A stretch of 7,418 nt of DNA from JAJBWD01 sp041821285 (GTDB lineage Bacteria > Bacillota > Clostridia > Clostridiales > Clostridiaceae), in contig JBGUER010000153.1 in NCBI GenBank assembly GCA_041821285.1, positions 1 through 7,418 of the forward strand, in the 5' to 3' direction. The notes under the pieces are model-generated. The model saw only the letters and a list, made by a program, of their open reading frames with translations, was not told the origin of the DNA and did not search any database. The translations under genes were made by a program, and so were the position numbers. How positions within the stretch are numbered: the stretch's first letter is position 1; each line of letters starts with the position of its first letter. This document shows, piece after piece, positions 5,889 to 7,418 of the stretch.

Positions 5889-6504
5889 AATTTAAAATAT
5901 ATTTTATTAGGTCTAAAGTATACTGAGAATGTTCGCTGTTACTACTTACGCATAAAACTAGATCATTTGTATCCAATCCTATTTCCTTTAATTTCTTAGA
6001 GGATGATATGTCAATTCCATAATTATCAATTTTTTCATAGCCCTTATTTTCATAATCCTCTATATTAAAACCATCGATATCATTTAAATTTAACATAGCG
6101 TCATTTGAAACCAAACCATCAAACATGTTCTTTTTAATAAGTATCAAGTCTATTGCACTAGATCCAAATCTAACCATAAATGCCTCATTTTCCGTAGGAG
6201 ATAATTCATATTGAGATTCACTATTTAAACTTGGGTTGTATTTATCTACCCCTATTTGGTCTTTTCCATCTTTTTCACCTAAAATATATTCTGTTAATTC
6301 TCCCTGAAAATCATCTAATTTTTCTTGGCTTTCTACACTAGTTATAACTGTTATATTATACAAATAATTTTTTGTATTTATTGTATCCTTTATTAATACA
6401 CCAACAAACATTAAAGCTAATATCCCAAATATTATATGATATTTATAATAATACCATATATGCTCCTTCTTTTCTTTTTTTGTCATCAATTTTAATTTTG
6501 ACAT
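5887..6504 (-). CDS. Single-pass membrane protein of unknown function with large external domain
   Basis: A 205-residue protein from the chosen start. The N-terminus has a basic, aromatic juxtamembrane stretch (MTKKEKKEHIWYYYKYH), then one membrane segment at about 24-38 (IIFGILALMFVGVLI), then an acidic external domain of about 165 residues. This N-terminal pattern, with a K/E-rich segment followed by WYYYKxH and one TM, recurs in Firmicutes membrane proteins of unknown function; I cannot name the external domain. I chose the ATG at 6502-6504 because AGAGGTGG lies five bases upstream. An in-frame ATG at 6544-6546 would add 14 residues but has no RBS and abuts the terminator of the preceding gene. 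The stop overlaps the U-tract of the convergent pyrophosphatase terminator. It follows the DUF4190 gene on the same strand. Confidence 0.82.
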   Translation of the reverse strand: MSKLKLMTKKEKKEHIWYYYKYHIIFGILALMFVGVLIKDTINTKNYLYNITVITSVESQEKLDDFQGELTEYILGEKDGKDQIGVDKYNPSLNSESQYELSPTENEAFMVRFGSSAIDLILIKKNMFDGLVSNDAMLNLNDIDGFNIEDYENKGYEKIDNYGIDISSSKKLKEIGLDTNDLVLCVSSNSEHSQYTLDLIKYILN

Positions 6505-6546
6505 GTAATCCACCTCTTTTTTATAATTACTAATATATTCTACCAC

Positions 6547-6578
6547 AAAAAAATAATCCAGGTTAGCCCTGAATTATT
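6547..6578 (-). terminator. Terminator downstream of the DUF4190 gene
   Basis: Read on minus, the arm at 6567-6578 pairs with 6552-6562 (11 bp including one G-U) around a five-base loop, followed by seven U (complement of 6547-6553). It lies about 20 bp after the DUF4190 stop codon and about 40 bp before the start of the next minus-strand gene. Confidence 0.8.
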
Positions 6579-6597
6579 ACAATTTTATTAAATTTTC

Positions 6598-6885
6598 TTA
6601 CATTAATCTTAAAAAACTAGTATCCTCTAATCCTGAAAATAAAGCTCCACAAGCTACAAAACCTAAAACAGATAATACTAAAACTATTATTCCCATGATT
6701 AATCCAGCTGTAGCCATTCCTTTACCTGATAATGGTTCCTCTGATGCATTGATTTTATTTCTCCCAACAATACCAAATATCAAACCTAATAATGCACAAA
6801 CAAATCCAATTACAGGCATCCATATTAATACCAAGCCTACAATACCTAAAACTAACGCAGCTATAGAAAATCCTTCTGTTCTCAT
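6598..6885 (-). CDS. DUF4190 domain-containing small membrane protein
   Basis: A 95-residue protein with the DUF4190 layout. A first glycine-rich hydrophobic hairpin at about 6-40 (SIAALVLGIVGLVLIWMP, then GFVCALLGLIFGIVG) is followed by a short polar loop (RNKINASEEPLSGKG). A second hydrophobic stretch at about 57-85 (MATAGLIMGIIVLVLSVLG) follows. The paired ALVLGIVGL and TAGLIMGII motifs with a basic and Gly-rich loop between them are typical. Function is unknown; proteins of this family are small integral membrane proteins. The start at 6883-6885 is preceded by GGGGGT at 6891-6896, a weak RBS. A terminator lies just downstream. It is divergent from the HesB-like selenoprotein gene across 161 bp; a TATAAT is present upstream on minus but I see no well-placed -35. 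Confidence 0.85.
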   Translation of the reverse strand: MRTEGFSIAALVLGIVGLVLIWMPVIGFVCALLGLIFGIVGRNKINASEEPLSGKGMATAGLIMGIIVLVLSVLGFVACGALFSGLEDTSFLRLM

Positions 6886-6972
6886 AAAATACCCCCATAC
6901 ATTTAAACTATATTTATATATATTATATTAACAAAACAGTAAGATTAATTCAACAAATAATAATTTTATTAT

Positions 6973-7002
6973 TTGACATAATAACAGTATTAATATTATA
7001 AT
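6973..7002 (+). promoter_or_regulatory. Consensus sigma-A promoter of the HesB-like selenoprotein gene
   Basis: Perfect TTGACA (6973-6978) and perfect TATAAT (6997-7002) with an 18-bp spacer. The predicted start is near 7009, just before the inverted repeat at 7012-7026. It is the strongest promoter in the window by sequence, which fits a gene normally held off by a repressor. Confidence 0.85.
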
Positions 7003-7011
7003 ATAGTAAAA

Positions 7012-7026
7012 TACCCCTATAGGGTA
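7012..7026. promoter_or_regulatory. TACCC-N5-GGGTA operator, CsoR/CstR-like, over the transcription start
   Basis: TACCC (7012-7016), CTATA, GGGTA (7022-7026) is a GC-rich palindrome in otherwise AT-rich DNA, placed immediately after the predicted start at about 7009. The pattern ATACCCC-N-GGGTA resembles operators of the CsoR family of metal- or persulfide-responsive repressors in Firmicutes. The position is ideal for repression of the consensus promoter. The inducer (copper, persulfide or other) cannot be told from sequence, and no repressor gene is in the window. Confidence 0.55.
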
Positions 7027-7033
7027 ACCACAT

Positions 7034-7040
7034 AAGGAGG
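7034..7040 (+). promoter_or_regulatory. Ribosome binding site that sets the selenoprotein start
   Basis: AAGGAGG lies six bases before the ATG at 7047-7049. It shows that translation starts 33 codons before the in-frame UGA, so the reading frame from 7161 onwards is not an independent gene. Confidence 0.9.
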
Positions 7041-7046
7041 ATACAA

Positions 7047-7358
7047 ATGAAAATACAATTTGACGAAGATACTAAAAATTCCCTATTGGAATCTTTAGCT
7101 AAAAAAAATAAGTCCGCAGTAAGAATAATTATAAAAGGCTTTGGCTGAGGCGGCCCAAGTTTGGGTATTGTTCTGGATGAACAAAAGGAAGACGATGAAG
7201 TTATTGAATACCAAGGCGTAACAATCCTAGTAGAAAAGGATTTAACATTCATGTTTGATGATGCTGTTATCACTCATCAAAAGGGAATATTTGGAGATAG
7301 TTATGAAGTGTATAGAGATGGCGAAGCTGGTGGAGGCTGCCAATCGAGTAGGAGCTGA
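7047..7358 (+). CDS. HesB/IscA-like selenoprotein (UGA at 7146-7148 read as Sec), C-terminus altered by intron
   Basis: Read through the in-frame TGA at codon 34, this is a 103-residue protein: MKIQFDEDTKNSLLE..., then KGFG-U-GGPSLGIVLDE, and a tail GEAGGGCQ. The fold pattern and spacing match A-type iron-sulfur carrier (HesB/IscA) proteins: Sec34 sits where IscA has Cys35, and Cys98 lies 64 residues on, as Cys99 does in IscA. HesB-like selenoproteins of clostridia with Sec before GGP are a known family. The frame stays open and well conserved on both sides of the TGA, and a SECIS-like hairpin follows at 7168-7184. Role: probably redox or sulfur/iron handling; exact function of the Sec form is not established. 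Gene-derived bases end at 7342; the last residues (SSRS) and the UGA stop come from an antisense group II intron, so the native C-terminus is lost or moved. Expression is driven by a consensus promoter with a CsoR-like operator. Confidence 0.85.
7168..7184 (+). promoter_or_regulatory. Bacterial SECIS-like hairpin downstream of the Sec UGA
   Basis: TTGTTC (7168-7173) pairs perfectly with GAACAA (7179-7184) around the loop TGGAT. The apical loop starts 25 nt after the UGA, inside the 16-37 nt range described for bacterial SECIS elements, and has G at its second position as the consensus asks. A second hairpin, CCCA-AGTT-TGGG at 7154-7165, lies only 9 nt after the UGA and may stack beneath it or be incidental. 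Confidence 0.68.
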
Positions 7359-7418
7359 ATAATTATTTTATTCAGCGACCTCTCACACCACCGTACGTAC
7401 CGTTCGGTATACGGCGGT
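7343..7418 (-). mobile_element. 3' end of a bacterial class C group II intron, antisense to the selenoprotein gene
   Basis: Read on minus, the window end gives the terminal part of a class C intron. Domain V (plus 7387-7418) begins ACCGCCGTATACC and has the CGC triad characteristic of class C. It is followed by GTGTGAGAGG and a domain VI hairpin, GCTGAATAA/TTATTCAGC (plus 7354-7362 and 7368-7376). The intron ends CCTACTCGAT at plus 7343, with the typical AY terminus and the branch A about seven bases from the end (plus 7349). The reverse transcriptase ORF and the 5' end lie outside the window. It is oriented opposite to the host gene, so it cannot be spliced out of that gene's mRNA. Confidence 0.88.
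7387..7418 (-). ncRNA. Group II intron domain V (catalytic hairpin)
   Basis: A 32-nt hairpin: ACCGCCGT pairs with ACGGTGGT (one G-U), and the inner ACCG/CGGT helix closes the tetraloop region. This is the ribozyme core element that binds the catalytic metals. The sequence agrees closely with my recollection of class C domain V, for instance the Oceanobacillus iheyensis intron. The window cuts its first bases. Confidence 0.88.

Noticed and set aside
6695..6931. Plus-strand 78-codon open frame across the DUF4190 gene
   Set aside because: Antisense to the DUF4190 coding sequence and proline-rich, as expected from reading Gly-rich membrane codons backwards.
7146..7148. Nonsense mutation or sequencing error making the HesB-like gene a pseudogene
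   Set aside because: The frame is intact on both sides, the position is the catalytic Cys position of the family, clostridial HesB-like selenoproteins are known, and a SECIS-like hairpin with correct spacing follows. The intron at the 3' end still leaves some doubt about function.
7154..7165. CCCA-AGTT-TGGG hairpin as the SECIS element
   Set aside because: Its loop begins only 9 nt after the UGA, too close for the bacterial SECIS range; the hairpin at 7168-7184 fits better.
6950..7273. Minus-strand 107-codon open frame across the selenoprotein promoter and gene
   Set aside because: It covers a consensus promoter, operator and RBS on the other strand and has no family resemblance.
7161..7358. 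A separate 65-residue gene starting at 7161
   Set aside because: It is the C-terminal part of the selenoprotein after the Sec UGA, in the same frame as the ATG at 7047; it lacks its own RBS and lies inside the SECIS region.
1..7418. CRISPR array, tRNA or rRNA genes, IS transposase
   Set aside because: No spaced direct-repeat array, no tRNA-like cloverleaf or rRNA-like GC-rich block, and no transposase frame could be seen.

Overview
This is an AT-rich, low-GC Firmicutes window. The coding style, strong AAGGAGG-type ribosome binding sites, a CBS-domain family II pyrophosphatase, a sigma-54 activator, a probable selenoprotein and a bacterial class C group II intron all fit a clostridial anaerobe. 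A Clostridia or Peptostreptococcaceae-like organism is my inference; I cannot name the species from sequence alone.

Layout. Positions 1-860 (minus) hold the N-terminal part of PTS enzyme I (ptsI), cut by the window edge. A 317-bp divergent control region (861-1177) follows. It carries a textbook -24/-12 sigma-54 promoter facing ptsI, a sigma-A promoter facing the other way, and repeated TTGATA-N5-TATCAA palindromes. The plus-strand gene at 1178-3181 encodes an unusual sigma-54 enhancer-binding protein: an HPr-like domain keeping the phosphorylatable His15, two PAS-like domains, a complete AAA+ domain and a Fis-type HTH. It ends tail to tail, with overlapping stop codons inside a shared bidirectional terminator, against a minus-strand pair. 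That pair is a DUF4177-like membrane-anchored protein (3178-3678) and a small membrane protein (3745-4071). Next, on plus, is a CBS/DRTGG-containing manganese-dependent inorganic pyrophosphatase (4224-5864) with its own terminator. Two minus-strand membrane proteins follow: a single-pass protein of unknown function (5887-6504) and a DUF4190 protein (6598-6885). Last is a plus-strand HesB/IscA-like gene (7047-7358) with an in-frame UGA and a downstream SECIS-like hairpin, so a likely selenoprotein. Its 3' end is interrupted by the 3' end (domains V and VI) of a class C group II intron in antisense orientation, which runs off the window.

How the parts may work together. The left third looks like a self-contained regulatory circuit. 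A sigma-54 activator with a built-in HPr-like sensor is encoded back to back with enzyme I, the kinase that phosphorylates HPr. The enzyme I gene has a sigma-54 promoter, and the shared region has palindromes suited to activator binding both upstream of that promoter and over the activator's own transcript start and RBS. The proposed loop is that enzyme I phosphorylation of the HPr domain tunes enzyme I transcription. This is inference from visible parts, and I consider it the most interesting system here. The second system is the selenoprotein, with a strong sigma-A promoter and a CsoR/CstR-like operator over its start site, and a C-terminus rewritten by an intron.
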